A stretch of 64,000 nucleotides of DNA from JAJRTA01 sp965603125 (GCA_965603125.1 CBFDBU010000002.1:141089-205088); one strand, 5' to 3'. Counted from the first letter of the stretch, positions 7,626-16,827 are shown. Translations and numbers: made by a program. Notes: a model not told the origin generated them from the letters alone.

Positions 7626-8345
7626 ATGAAAAGAACCAAACATGTTGTCCTCACTACGCGACCGTTTCAAACCTTGTTCGAGGGGATGGAAGCCTTGCTC
7701 CAGGAGGCAGAATCTCTACACAGCAAAATCAAATCCCATGATATCTCCAGCGGGCCGTTTCCTGACCAAAAACTCTGGTCGTTGGAGAAGCACCTTTCAC
7801 TCGGCAGCTTCCTACACGGATTTGCCGGCCTTGAGGCGTTCGTCCACAATGTCCGGCTTGAGTTCAAACGAAGGGAGCCGAGCGATCTGCCGGATAGTTT
7901 CTTCGGAAAACAGAAGAGAGTCGAACAACTGAAAATAAAGAAGGATTTCGAATGGTGGCCGATCACCGAGAAGGTTTTCTTCATTCCGTCGCTTTGCTGC
8001 GATGAACTCAAAGCACCCAGTTCTTTCTTTAAGAAGAACTCCAAGAAATGGCATCAGTTTGCCGAGATTGTTAGCGTCCGCAATTCCATAGCGCACGCAA
8101 AGCCCGTCGATAGAAAGATGACGATCACACTCAAACCGGACAAGATCCATGAAGCTGATGACTCCCACAAGAGCAACTTCAGACCTTGTACACAGATTCC
8201 GAAAGATCTTAGGATCTTTAACTATGAGTGCGCTTCAAAGGCTCGCGACATCATTGTCTGGGTTAGAGACAGGCTTGTGGAGTCTCTCGACAGAAAGATC
8301 ACTCCCGAGTACTTCACTGACGAGATATTACAGATTATTGATTGA
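7626..8345 (+). CDS. Hypothetical HEPN-like protein (Rx4H motif)
   Basis: This is a mostly helical protein of about 239 residues with no known name. Near residue 158 it carries VRNSIAHA, an R-x4-H motif in the second half of an apparent helical bundle. This arrangement is diagnostic of HEPN RNases and of the RiboL-PSP/MAE_28990-type HEPN families used in defence and toxin modules. An FAGLEAFVHNVRLEF helix near residue 65 would be the other core helix. No antitoxin partner (such as an MNT nucleotidyltransferase) is adjacent. No clear ribosome site precedes ATG 7626; a TTG at 7617 is possible. It starts 32 bases after the SRP hairpin, a position often used for integration of accessory genes. 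The HEPN assignment is moderate. Confidence 0.7.
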   Translation: MKRTKHVVLTTRPFQTLFEGMEALLQEAESLHSKIKSHDISSGPFPDQKLWSLEKHLSLGSFLHGFAGLEAFVHNVRLEFKRREPSDLPDSFFGKQKRVEQLKIKKDFEWWPITEKVFFIPSLCCDELKAPSSFFKKNSKKWHQFAEIVSVRNSIAHAKPVDRKMTITLKPDKIHEADDSHKSNFRPCTQIPKDLRIFNYECASKARDIIVWVRDRLVESLDRKITPEYFTDEILQIID

Positions 8346-8664
8346 ATACACGCCATAGCGGTCCCGCCCGTTGGCTATTGAGCGGCACTGAGGCGCTCCA
8401 TCAAGTGCGCTGACTATCCCGAATGTGCCAAGGGATACCCAGCCTAACTCCGTTTCATTCAGCCCACCGGTAAGGGTTTATGAACCATGTGATGCAATCT
8501 CAATGGTGACCGCCTCTGACAATGGACGCATGAGGCAGTGGAATATCAAGTATTTAACGCCGGCCGGAGCAGGCATAAACTTGTTGATTTGCGGCCTCGT
8601 CGCTCTTATTTGAGCGGCGTCGACATCGAATCCCCATCCCGCATGGGAGAAACAGGAGAGCAGC
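8346..8664. other. Intergenic region without a recognised gene
   Basis: These 319 bases hold no convincing coding frame, RNA gene or strong promoter. A GGAGAG ribosome-binding site at the right edge serves the symporter gene. Confidence 0.6.
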
Positions 8665-10116
8665 ATGGACTCCGGCGTAGTTCTGACTATATCGTTCATT
8701 GTTTACAGCGTGGGCATTGTCGCATTCGGCCTGTATTCCACCAGGTTGAGAAAGAAGACCGAGGACGATTTCGTTCTGGCCAACCGGGAACTGGGGCCGT
8801 GGTCGTCGTCGCTGTCGGCGTCAGCCAGTTCTGAGTCGGGCTGGGTGATGCTGGGACTTGTGGGCGAAGCGTACGCTTTCGGCTTTTCCGCCCTGTGGAT
8901 TATCCCCGGAATCGCCGTCGGGTATCTTTTCAACTGGTTTGTCCTGGCCGAGCGACTCAGGAAAAGCACGCGCACCAGCGGGGCTGTGACTCTGACCCAG
9001 TATATTGTCGATCGCTTCGGGAAAGGTTCGCTGGCGCTCAGGCTCATCCCCGTACTGGTAATAACGGCGGCCATGCTTGGTTATGTAGCCGCCCAGATGA
9101 ACGCCGCCGGAAAGGCGTTTGACGCCGCCTTTGATCTGCCGTACGAGTGGGGTGTCCTCGTGGGCGCCGCCATAATCCTGACCTACACCGTGACCGGGGG
9201 CTTCCGGGCCATCTGCTGGACCGACATCATCCAGGCCAGCTTCATGGTTATCGCGCTCATCGTAATGCCCATCGTGACATTCGGAAAACTGGCCGACTAT
9301 GCCACGTTTGAATCCCTCCTTGCCGAAAGCGATCCCGGCCTTCTGAGTTTTGCCTCCGGCAGAACCGGTTTTGCGGCTCTGGGGTTCGTGGTCGGACTAT
9401 TGGGAATCGGGCTTGGCTATCCGGGTCAGCCGCACGTGCTGTCGAGATTCATGGCAGCAAAAGGCGTTGAGACGGTCAGAAAAGCAGGCCTGATCGCGTT
9501 TGGGTGGTTTATCTTAGTCTATACCGGCGCGATCTATTTCGGCCTTTTCGCACGCGCCTATTTCGGCGAGCTTGCCGACCCGGAACAAGCGCTGCCGATT
9601 GCAGTGGGGGAGTTCCTGCCGCCGATCTTGGGAGGGTTTGTCATTGCGGCCATAGTCTCGGCGATTTGCTCGACCGCCGATTCGCAGCTTATTGTAGTAT
9701 CAAGCACTATCTCCCGCGACGTCGTCCCGCTCTTTCGAAAGAAGGCCGCCAACCTGCTGACCACCCAGCGCTGGGACCGGTGGGTGCTGGTAGTTCTGGC
9801 TCTGCTATCTGTTGTTTTCGCGCTCACGGAAAATCGCGTCATCTTTGAATTCGTCCTCTATGCCTGGTCGGTGCTGGGCGCCGCCTTCGGGCCGGTAGTC
9901 ATACTGGGCCTGCTGTGGAAACGAACCACCGCGGCGGGCGCGGCAGCCGGGATGCTGACCGGAGCTATCGTCACCGTTATCTGGCGCAACATCCCTGTGC
10001 TCAAGGGGGCTGTCTACGAATTGGTGCCGGCCTTCGTGCTGGCCTTCCTGGCGGTGTTGGTGGTGAGTCTTCTCACGTCGCCGAGAGGCGACCACAACCC
10101 TGGCGGCTCGGCATAG
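8665..10116 (+). CDS. Sodium/solute symporter (SSS family, PutP-like)
   Basis: This 483-residue inner-membrane transporter has about 13 hydrophobic segments. The first third matches sodium/proline symporters: DDFVLANRELGPWSSSLSA followed by SSESGWVMLGLVGEAY, equivalent to the SGWLLLGLPG region that carries Na+ site residues. TVTGGFRAICWTDIIQ and GLGYPGQPHVLSRFMAA are further family landmarks, and ICSTADSQLIVVSST contains the Ser/Thr pair of the second Na+ contact. Proline is the likeliest substrate by similarity but is not proven. The GGAGAG site precedes the ATG. It is followed by the truncated PrpD-like gene on the other strand. Confidence 0.9.
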   Translation: MDSGVVLTISFIVYSVGIVAFGLYSTRLRKKTEDDFVLANRELGPWSSSLSASASSESGWVMLGLVGEAYAFGFSALWIIPGIAVGYLFNWFVLAERLRKSTRTSGAVTLTQYIVDRFGKGSLALRLIPVLVITAAMLGYVAAQMNAAGKAFDAAFDLPYEWGVLVGAAIILTYTVTGGFRAICWTDIIQASFMVIALIVMPIVTFGKLADYATFESLLAESDPGLLSFASGRTGFAALGFVVGLLGIGLGYPGQPHVLSRFMAAKGVETVRKAGLIAFGWFILVYTGAIYFGLFARAYFGELADPEQALPIAVGEFLPPILGGFVIAAIVSAICSTADSQLIVVSSTISRDVVPLFRKKAANLLTTQRWDRWVLVVLALLSVVFALTENRVIFEFVLYAWSVLGAAFGPVVILGLLWKRTTAAGAAAGMLTGAIVTVIWRNIPVLKGAVYELVPAFVLAFLAVLVVSLLTSPRGDHNPGGSA

Positions 10117-10127
10117 CAGTCGGGGGG

Positions 10128-10520
10128 TCATACACCGTCGGGTGGCTGTTTCAAAGCTGTTTGGAACGGGAATTCAGCCCGGAAAGAGACACCCCCAAAC
10201 AAGTTTGAGGGTGCCACCCAGCCGTTGAAATCGAGGGCCCGGACCATGAGCGAGTTGACCAGCGTGGCGTTGACGGCCGGCATTTTGTCGCCGAAGCCAA
10301 GTAGTGTGGCCTCTTCTTTGCCGCCCATGCCGGTGTAAATGTCACGGAGGATGTTGACGTCTCTGGTGTGATAGCCTCCGTATGCGCAGCCGACAGAGTC
10401 ATAGAGATAGCGTTTTACTTCGCCCACGACGTTGTCGGGAACGTCTTCGTACTTCAACTGGAGTGCGAACTCAGCTATCTGTCTTGCGATTGACTTGTTC
10501 ATCAAACGTATCCTGTTCAT
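10128..10520 (-). pseudogene. Truncated MmgE/PrpD-family gene (N-terminal quarter only)
   Basis: The first ~95 residues match the N-terminus of MmgE/PrpD proteins (2-methylcitrate dehydratase and relatives): IARQIAEFALQLKYEDVP, then VKRYLYDSVGCAYGGY, then VNATLVNSLMVRALDFN. Family members are about 450 residues, but here similarity stops at ALDFN. The frame then runs through an imperfect hairpin repeat (10190-10213) into about 30 unrelated residues and ends 11 bases from the end of the symporter gene. No remaining part is found elsewhere in the window. The start is the ATG at 10520 or the one at 10502. This is a decayed remnant and is not expected to be active. Confidence 0.8.
10190..10213. 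repeat. Hairpin repeat at the break point of the PrpD remnant
   Basis: CACCCCCAAA and TTTGAGGGTG form a 10-bp stem around CAAG; the one mismatch becomes a G-U pair in RNA from the minus strand. It begins where MmgE/PrpD similarity ends. The adjoining motif AGAGACACCC resembles the GGGTGTCTCT of the element near 40.1 kb, suggesting a dispersed repeat family. Confidence 0.5.
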
Positions 10521-10603
10521 CTATGTCGGACTTTCTTTCGTTTCTTCGTAGGTCAGGACCCCCGTGGTCCTGACACCGGTGTCGAAACCGCAACGGTTTT
10601 GAC

Positions 10604-11158
10604 CTACAACTGTACTGCCGCAACATTGGACCATTTGAACACAAGTTCGCCTATAGCGTATAGGAAGAGGCCAAGCCAAGCCAGACCGATCAGAATGACC
10701 ACGCAACGGAAGAACTCGGTTGCGGTGGCACCCTTCGACAGCCGTTTGCGGTCACGAACCAACGGCCGTTTGCGGTCACGAAACGGTTCTGTCATGATGT
10801 GCCCATAGCCGAATACATTCGGGTATTGTCTGAAATCTAATGAATAGTAGAATGTCTTGATCATCTCAGGATTCTCCCGAGCCAGCCGAATGGCATCGTC
10901 TCTCCAGCGATGCGAGTAAAAACGGCTAATGGTGATGGTTTTCCACCATTGGAAGCAGAACACAAGACTGACTAACGAGATACCAGAAAAGATTTCCCAA
11001 GGCAACTTGTCATCACCCACAAGATTAGATAGGACCAACGTCAATGCACCTACATTGAGTACAAGGTACACATTGGATCTTATCCAGAACAACCTCGTTT
11101 CCTCGTAATGTTTCTCAATCAGAAACTTGATTTTGTCAAACAACGTGACCGAACTCAC
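10604..11158 (-). CDS. Small membrane protein, possibly RipA-like
   Basis: This protein has 184 residues and three likely membrane helices: two at residues 28-70 (VYLVLNVGALTLVLSN and IFSGISLVSLVFCFQWW) and one near the C-terminus (CVVILIGLAWLGLFLYAIG). The layout of two N-terminal helices followed by WWK..I.RFY..RW recalls the RipA family of octameric membrane proteins, but the match is weak. GTG 11158 is the start because AAGGAG lies 8 bases upstream. Residues 125-141 contain an 8-residue duplication (RDRKRPLV/RDRKRLSK). The gene is separated from the homoaconitase stop by about 50 bases on the opposite side. Function is unknown. Confidence 0.7.
   Translation of the reverse strand: MSSVTLFDKIKFLIEKHYEETRLFWIRSNVYLVLNVGALTLVLSNLVGDDKLPWEIFSGISLVSLVFCFQWWKTITISRFYSHRWRDDAIRLARENPEMIKTFYYSLDFRQYPNVFGYGHIMTEPFRDRKRPLVRDRKRLSKGATATEFFRCVVILIGLAWLGLFLYAIGELVFKWSNVAAVQL
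10741..10783. repeat. 24-bp in-frame tandem duplication
   Basis: GCCGTTTGCGGTCACGAA occurs at 10741 and again at 10765. The 24-bp period keeps the reading frame of the small membrane protein and doubles a basic RDRKR segment in its cytoplasmic loop. Confidence 0.8.
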
Positions 11159-11205
11159 TCTTCACTCTCCTTATATGCGTCACAGTACCATTATGAAGCG
11201 TCTAG

Positions 11206-13191
11206 TCAGACAGCGATTCTACCTGCTACCCAATTTTCCAACCCGCCGGCGACGATCAGTTCCTGCGCAGCGGCGCCGAGGGGGCTGAGCCGGTACTGTT
11301 TGCCGTCAGCGGTGAGGGTAGCTTTCGCAAAATCGACAGTGGCTTCAATATTGGTGACCACGGTCAGCTTTTCAGTCCCGAACTTCGCCTTGAGATCGCG
11401 CACAAGGACGGGCGCTTCGATGACCAGAAAGCCGTTGTTAATGGCGTTCCGCTTGTACGTTTCACTGAACGACCCGGCCAGCACGAGGCGGATGCCGCGA
11501 TACTTCAGAGCCGTGGCCGCCTGCTCGCGCGAGGAGCCAGCGCCGAAATTGAACCCCCCGACCAGGAGATCACCCTCTTTGACGAGCTTGCCGAATTCGC
11601 CGTCATAGTTCTCCATCACTACCGATGCCTGCTGCTCAGGCGTGAAGTCATCGATATATGTGTATTTACCGGGGTAGATGCCGTCCGTGTTTAGATTATC
11701 GAGATGGCAGAAGATCAAGTCACCTGTGATTTCGGACGGGAAGCCGTCGATGATCGCCACGTCGGTAGTCTCAGCCGGGCTGTCATTGACGCGCATATCG
11801 GCCACAGGCTGCGTCTGTTCGAATTCCCACGGCATATCGATATACCCCGAGAGGGCCGACGCCACCACGACGGCGGGGGAAGCCAGGTACGCCTGGGCGG
11901 TTTTTGAGCCCATGCGGCCCTTGAAATTGCGGTTGGTGGCCGAGATGCCGACCTCACCATCTTTGAGAAGCCCTTTGCCCAGCCCGATACAGGGGCCGCA
12001 TCCGGGCGGGAGCGGTTCGGCGCCGGCATTGAGAAGCGCCTGCCAGTCGCCGCGCCGTTCGCTTTCGGCCTGGACCTCGCTTGACGCGGCCGCGATGTAA
12101 AACTCGACACCATCGGCGATCTTCTTGCCGCGTACGACCTCGGCAGCCTGGGCCAGGTCCTCGACCCGGCTGTTCACGCAGGACACTAAGTATGCTTTCT
12201 GAATGTTCAGCTTCCGCTTGCGCATTTCAGAAACCGGCGTCATCACTTTGACATGATCGGGACCGGCCACGTGCGGTGTGACCGTGGCCAGATCGAGAGT
12301 CAACTCCCGAGCGTAGAAAGCACCCTCGTCCGGTGAGAGCAAGCTCTGTTTCAGATCAGCCAGGCGTTGCCCGTTCAGGCGGGGACGGTGACCTGCGGCG
12401 TCAACGTCGGAGGGGACTCCGGCGGGGCCTCGTTTCTCCACGAACGCGATCCGCTCCTTCAACCACTCCACCGTGACCTCATCCACCGGAAAGAGACCCG
12501 CCAGAGCGCCCCACTCGGTAGTCATGTTTGCGATTGTCAGCCGGTCGTCGATAGTAAGCGCCGCCACTCCCGGCCCGGTGAACTCGACGGCGTGGTTGAG
12601 CACCTCGTCGCTGTTGAAGAACCCGCAGAGCGTCAGTATGACATCTTTGCCCGTTACGCCCGCTCTGAGACGGCCGCGCAGTTCACATCGCGCTACCGGC
12701 GGCACCTGCCACCAGGTACGGCCGGTGGCCCAGATGGCGGCCGCATCAGTGCGCACTACCGGCGTGCCGAGGCAGCCCAGCCCGCCGTACATGTTGGAGT
12801 GACTGTCGGAGGCCACCACCATTGTCTGCGGCCAGGCGTAGCCTTCTTCGCACATTATCTGATGCCCGATGCCGCGGCTGGCGCCGTAGAAATCCACTCC
12901 CATCGCTTCTGCAAAGGCGGCGATCTTCCGGTACTTGGCCATGTTGGTTTCGCTCTTGTCCTGGACATTGTGATCCAGTGCAAAAACCACCTGGCGCGGC
13001 CGGGCGACCTGGGCTGCTCCAATGCCGTTGAACTTGGGGATCACGGCGCCGGTATTGTCATGGGTCATGACGTGGGCGGGACGGACCGACAAATAGTCGC
13101 CGCTGTGGACGACGTGTCCGTCCTCAAGCCCCACCGCAAACCGTTGGGCGATTTTCTCGATTAGATTCTGACCTGCTGTTCTCACTGACAC
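11206..13191 (-). CDS. Single-chain homoaconitase of the fungal Lys4 type
   Basis: Homoaconitase interconverts homocitrate/homoaconitate/homoisocitrate in the alpha-aminoadipate lysine route. The 661-residue protein carries the large aconitase domain and the C-terminal swivel domain in one chain. [4Fe-4S] ligands are Cys338 (SCVNSR) and Cys398/Cys401 (GCGPC). The swivel domain has FNFGAGSSREQA near residue 552. Phrases such as MTHDNTGAVIPKF, LDHNVQDKSETN, ASDSHSNMYGGLG, IANMTTEWGALAGLFPVD and DNLNTDGIYPGKYTY parallel yeast LYS4 as remembered, more than AcnA/AcnB or LeuC. Bacterial and archaeal homoaconitases known from Thermus are two-subunit. No other lysine or leucine gene is adjacent. An aconitase or another homologous acid as substrate remains possible. 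Confidence 0.85.
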   Translation of the reverse strand: MSVRTAGQNLIEKIAQRFAVGLEDGHVVHSGDYLSVRPAHVMTHDNTGAVIPKFNGIGAAQVARPRQVVFALDHNVQDKSETNMAKYRKIAAFAEAMGVDFYGASRGIGHQIMCEEGYAWPQTMVVASDSHSNMYGGLGCLGTPVVRTDAAAIWATGRTWWQVPPVARCELRGRLRAGVTGKDVILTLCGFFNSDEVLNHAVEFTGPGVAALTIDDRLTIANMTTEWGALAGLFPVDEVTVEWLKERIAFVEKRGPAGVPSDVDAAGHRPRLNGQRLADLKQSLLSPDEGAFYARELTLDLATVTPHVAGPDHVKVMTPVSEMRKRKLNIQKAYLVSCVNSRVEDLAQAAEVVRGKKIADGVEFYIAAASSEVQAESERRGDWQALLNAGAEPLPPGCGPCIGLGKGLLKDGEVGISATNRNFKGRMGSKTAQAYLASPAVVVASALSGYIDMPWEFEQTQPVADMRVNDSPAETTDVAIIDGFPSEITGDLIFCHLDNLNTDGIYPGKYTYIDDFTPEQQASVVMENYDGEFGKLVKEGDLLVGGFNFGAGSSREQAATALKYRGIRLVLAGSFSETYKRNAINNGFLVIEAPVLVRDLKAKFGTEKLTVVTNIEATVDFAKATLTADGKQYRLSPLGAAAQELIVAGGLENWVAGRIAV

Positions 13192-13277
13192 CTCAGCGTT
13201 TTTTTGAGTCTCTCGGCCACCCTGTCGGCTGCCTTCCGTCGGCAGGTGTTGGGCAAGGGGACACGCCGTCGTGTGCT

Positions 13278-13811
13278 TTACTTGACAAGTTCGAAGTCAA
13301 TGAAGTCGGCATGGTGGAAGATAATAGACTCCGGCAGCCGTTTTTCACCGGTCCCTTCCTTGGAATGCGTTGCGATAACGTGCATGACCCGTGACGGCAG
13401 ATCGTGCTTGAAGGCGAGTCCGACGCCGCTGAACGGGTGGCGGATATGTTTGCCGTAGTCGGATTTGACCGGCCTGCCGTCGACGATCTCGAACTCCAGC
13501 AGTTTGCCGACATCGGCCAGCAGAGCACCGGCAATGAGATAGTCGCGATTGACCGGCGTTTTGCCTGCACCGTGCACCTCGTCAAGGACCTGGTCGCACG
13601 CCATACACATCCGGCACACCGCCCGGACGTGATCGATGAACGTTATCCTGACATTTTCAGCCAGAAGGGTAAAGGGGATGCCGCGCAGGAGTTCTTCCGT
13701 CCAGCCGCGGAACTGGATTGCATCCTGCCAGCAGTCGATCACCTTGTTCTGGAGGTCAGCTTCTTCTATGTCCCTTATCTCGGGGAGCAGTCTCAGGACC
13801 AATTCTCTCAT
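13278..13811 (-). CDS. HD-domain-like protein lacking the first HD histidine
   Basis: This 177-residue helical protein has the layout of an HD phosphohydrolase. An N-terminal helix contains HVRAVCRMC (His61). The segment ALLADVGKLLEFE (95-107) follows, then HPFSGVGLA, then HVIATHSKEG and IIFHHADFIDFE. In active HD enzymes the second segment reads LLHDIGK; here the metal-binding histidine is replaced by alanine (Ala99-Asp100). Other metal-site histidines (144, 149, 166/167) are kept. ATG 13811 is chosen because GAGG lies 6 bases upstream, although the frame is open to 14015. It precedes the homoaconitase gene by 86 bases on the same strand, so the two may be co-expressed. The substrate is unknown. 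Confidence 0.8.
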   Translation of the reverse strand: MRELVLRLLPEIRDIEEADLQNKVIDCWQDAIQFRGWTEELLRGIPFTLLAENVRITFIDHVRAVCRMCMACDQVLDEVHGAGKTPVNRDYLIAGALLADVGKLLEFEIVDGRPVKSDYGKHIRHPFSGVGLAFKHDLPSRVMHVIATHSKEGTGEKRLPESIIFHHADFIDFELVK

Positions 13812-14173
13812 TTCAGCCTCGCGATCATGTTCGCGTCCGGGTCGGTTAAGGCCCGCTCCAGACGGCATTACCGGGGTCATCGACGGTTCAAAAAGACCCC
13901 TTCTACAAGAAGGGTTGCACAAGATATCGCAGGTCCTGCAGGAAATCAATCCTTTTTGGGTCTGTCGGCAACGCAGGCGGGCCCGTAACCGGACAGGGTG
14001 ACAAGCCCGCTCCACAGATGAACTCCCCGTTGCTGCCGACGTTTGATCGGACCGGAGGTGGCGCTACGGTCGTTACACAATTGGAGAGTAACGCTCGTCT
14101 TACTTATTTGGCCTTGTCAAAGCTGCATTTCCTGCTATATTGGCGGGGTCTGATACTTTTACGTTGGTTGGGA
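13812..14173. other. Divergent intergenic region with a candidate rightward promoter
   Basis: No gene is evident in these 362 bases between the HD-like gene (leftward) and the first secreted paralogue (rightward). TTGTCA at 14114-14119 and TATATT at 14136-14141, 16 bases apart, form a good sigma-70-like promoter 33 bases before the ATG at 14174. Confidence 0.45.
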
Positions 14174-16666
14174 ATGGCTGGACGACTTACGCGATCATTG
14201 AGCTTTGCCGGGTGCCTGACAGCTATCTGCGCGGCTGGCATTGCCGCCCAGCCTGGGCCGCTGCCTGACTCTGCAGCCTCCGCGAAGTTTAACCTGTCTT
14301 CCGCTGCCCTTGCCGTTGCACCGACGATCAGTTGCCAGATTCACCGCAACGGCCACTTGTGGGCGACGATCAACAATAACGGAGTCGTCGGCAACGTCTT
14401 CGGGTTCGGCCTTCCCGAGTCGCGCAGGACGGCGCCGTCGTTCTATTATCCAGGGTACAGCCGTATCCAGCACGGCTATCACGCCGGTCTCTGGGTGGGT
14501 GGCGTAGTCGGCCGTGACACGCTGGTCTCCACGACGATCGACGAGTTGTTCAACACGGAGTTCTGGCCGGACGAGTATCCGTTCGGAGAGTTTGAAGTAC
14601 GCACAGACGGCTCATCTTCATCTTCGGTTGATCTGCAGACCGTTGGTGAAGCCGAGTTCCAGGCCATCTACGCGGACACTTTTGAGCAGCAGGCTTTTGT
14701 TCCATACAACACCTACGACAATCGTAAACACCGGCCACTGAACATCTCCGTGGTACAGACCAGCTTCTCGTGGGCTTACGAGTACGCCCAGGACTTCGTG
14801 ATCGTCGACTACATCATCAGGAATATCGGTGAAGACACCATCAGGTCGGCCTTTGCGGGTATCTACTATAACGGCTGTATTCAGCATCAGGGGGAACTGC
14901 CTTATCCCCAGCCGGACGACCTGGAAGGTTACATTTACTCCGCTCCCTACGAGTTCGAGGAGTTGGGCGATGAACTGATGCAGATCAGCTACATCGTGGA
15001 CAAGGACGGTTACGCGGGCTGGATGGGCTGGGATTTCGTGCGCTCACCGCACACCTTCGGCATTGCGCCGCTGAAAGTTCCCCGGACTGCCTTCACCAAC
15101 AACTTCAATTGGTGGATCAGCCAGCGGGGAGCGTGGAACAACTGGGCTCCCCGGATGGAGGGCAGCGCCGTCTACCCGTTCCGCTACTTCTACGGTGGCT
15201 TTGGAGCCCCCCTCAGCGACAGGAACCGGTACTATCTGATGTCCAAGCCGGAGATCGACTACAGCGGGTTTGAGGCCTATATCGACCACACCGATGACGG
15301 CTGGCTGCCGCGTCCCAGCAGCGGCTTCAGGATCGCCCAGGGGCACCAGGTGAAGTTTGTCACTTCGTGGGGACCTTTCAACCTGCCGCCCGCGAGAGCC
15401 GAGACGCTGGCGGTGGTGATGGCGATCGGCAGGGATGCCCATACCAATCCGGATGCCTACCGGGAGTGGTTCAACCCCCGGCACCCGGCAGAATTCCTGG
15501 ACTATCTCAACTTCGATGATCTGATCTCCAACGTCCGCTGGGCGAAAATGATCTACGACAATCCGGGCATCGATACCGACGGCGACGGTGACTCCGGCAA
15601 ATGGTTCCTGCACTACGACCCGACCACGATGGAGACACTGAAGGTGTTCTACGAGGGTGACGGCGTACCGGACCTGAGGGGCGCTTCTCCGCCCCCGCCC
15701 CCGCCGGTAAGGATCATCACCGAAGAGGGCCGCCTGACTCTTCGCTGGAACGGGCATAACACCGAGAACCATATCGATCCCATGACGTTCGTCAAGGATT
15801 TCGAGGGTTACCGGGTTTATCTGGCGCGGTCCGCATTAGAGCAGGAGGCGGTCCTGTTGGCCTCGTACGATCTGGAGGATTACAACCGCTATGGCTGGAA
15901 CGACAAGCACCGGCGCTACGAGTTGACGGAAGTCCCCTTTACGCTGGATTCCCTGCGTAAGCTGTATGGTGACTCGTTTGATCCGCTCGACTACACTCCC
16001 AGCAACCCGCTTTACTTCAACGACGCCGTTTACTATTTCCAGGCGCTTGACTACAACGCCTCGGATTTCCTGGATCCCGTCGGCATCCACAAGCGGTATC
16101 CCGACGCCGAGCTGGACACCTCCGATGTCGATGAAGAGAGCTATATTCGCTACTACGAATGGGAATACGTGATCGAAAACCTGCTGCCGACCATACCCTA
16201 CTACGTATCAGTGACGGCCTTCGATTATGGCCACCCGGGCAAAGCCTTGGCTCCGCTGGAGTCATCGATCGAGGGCGGAATGGTTGAGGTGATGGCCGTC
16301 AGGAAGGGCGAACAGGTGCTTCAGGACGGCAAGCTCAACGTCTACTGCTACCCCAATCCCTACCGGATCGACGACAGCTACTACACCCACGGCTTTGAGA
16401 ATCGCCTTGATGAAACCGGGCCGGAGCGCGCGCGCTCAATCTACTTTGCCAATCTTCCCAACCGGTGCACGATCTCCATCTATTCTCTCGATGGTGATCT
16501 CGTACGAAAATTCGAGCACGACGAACCGGCCGGGAGCGGCAAGGCCTCAGTGCACCGGTGGAACGTGATCACCCGCAATACTGAAGCGGTCGTGTCCGGT
16601 CTTTACTACTGGGTGGTCGAATCAACCTATGGCAACCAGATCGGCAAGTTGGTGATTCTCAAGTAG
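14174..16666 (+). CDS. Large secreted protein, paralogue 1 (FnIII-like and Ca-loop)
   Basis: The protein has about 830 residues of unknown function. A signal peptide (SFAGCLTAICAAGIAAQ) opens the chain if the ATG at 14174 is used, which also sits well behind the candidate promoter. The first ~450 residues are rich in Tyr/Trp and probably beta-structured (INNNGVVGNVFGF, YSRIQHGYHAGLWVGGVV). DTDGDGDSG near residue 475 is an Asp-rich calcium-loop-like motif. A polyproline linker follows, then an FnIII-like domain (RLTLRWNGH, then DFEGYRVYLARS) and a C-terminal beta-sandwich (NVYCYPNPYRI, then GLYYWVVES, ending KLVILK) similar to FlgD/secretion-tail folds. The next gene is a close paralogue. A surface or extracellular location is inferred. 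Confidence 0.85.
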   Translation: MAGRLTRSLSFAGCLTAICAAGIAAQPGPLPDSAASAKFNLSSAALAVAPTISCQIHRNGHLWATINNNGVVGNVFGFGLPESRRTAPSFYYPGYSRIQHGYHAGLWVGGVVGRDTLVSTTIDELFNTEFWPDEYPFGEFEVRTDGSSSSSVDLQTVGEAEFQAIYADTFEQQAFVPYNTYDNRKHRPLNISVVQTSFSWAYEYAQDFVIVDYIIRNIGEDTIRSAFAGIYYNGCIQHQGELPYPQPDDLEGYIYSAPYEFEELGDELMQISYIVDKDGYAGWMGWDFVRSPHTFGIAPLKVPRTAFTNNFNWWISQRGAWNNWAPRMEGSAVYPFRYFYGGFGAPLSDRNRYYLMSKPEIDYSGFEAYIDHTDDGWLPRPSSGFRIAQGHQVKFVTSWGPFNLPPARAETLAVVMAIGRDAHTNPDAYREWFNPRHPAEFLDYLNFDDLISNVRWAKMIYDNPGIDTDGDGDSGKWFLHYDPTTMETLKVFYEGDGVPDLRGASPPPPPPVRIITEEGRLTLRWNGHNTENHIDPMTFVKDFEGYRVYLARSALEQEAVLLASYDLEDYNRYGWNDKHRRYELTEVPFTLDSLRKLYGDSFDPLDYTPSNPLYFNDAVYYFQALDYNASDFLDPVGIHKRYPDAELDTSDVDEESYIRYYEWEYVIENLLPTIPYYVSVTAFDYGHPGKALAPLESSIEGGMVEVMAVRKGEQVLQDGKLNVYCYPNPYRIDDSYYTHGFENRLDETGPERARSIYFANLPNRCTISIYSLDGDLVRKFEHDEPAGSGKASVHRWNVITRNTEAVVSGLYYWVVESTYGNQIGKLVILK

Positions 16667-16827
16667 AGGACTATCACCACAGCCGCCGACCGTCTTGCGG
16701 CTTGCCGCCTACGCCGCGGCACAGAGGGTGAAGGAATGTCAATGGTCGCACAAAAATCCGGAAGGCATATCGAAGAGATTATCAAAATACCAGCTAATGT
16801 TATATGGTTGCAGTTGGAGCAGCTTGG

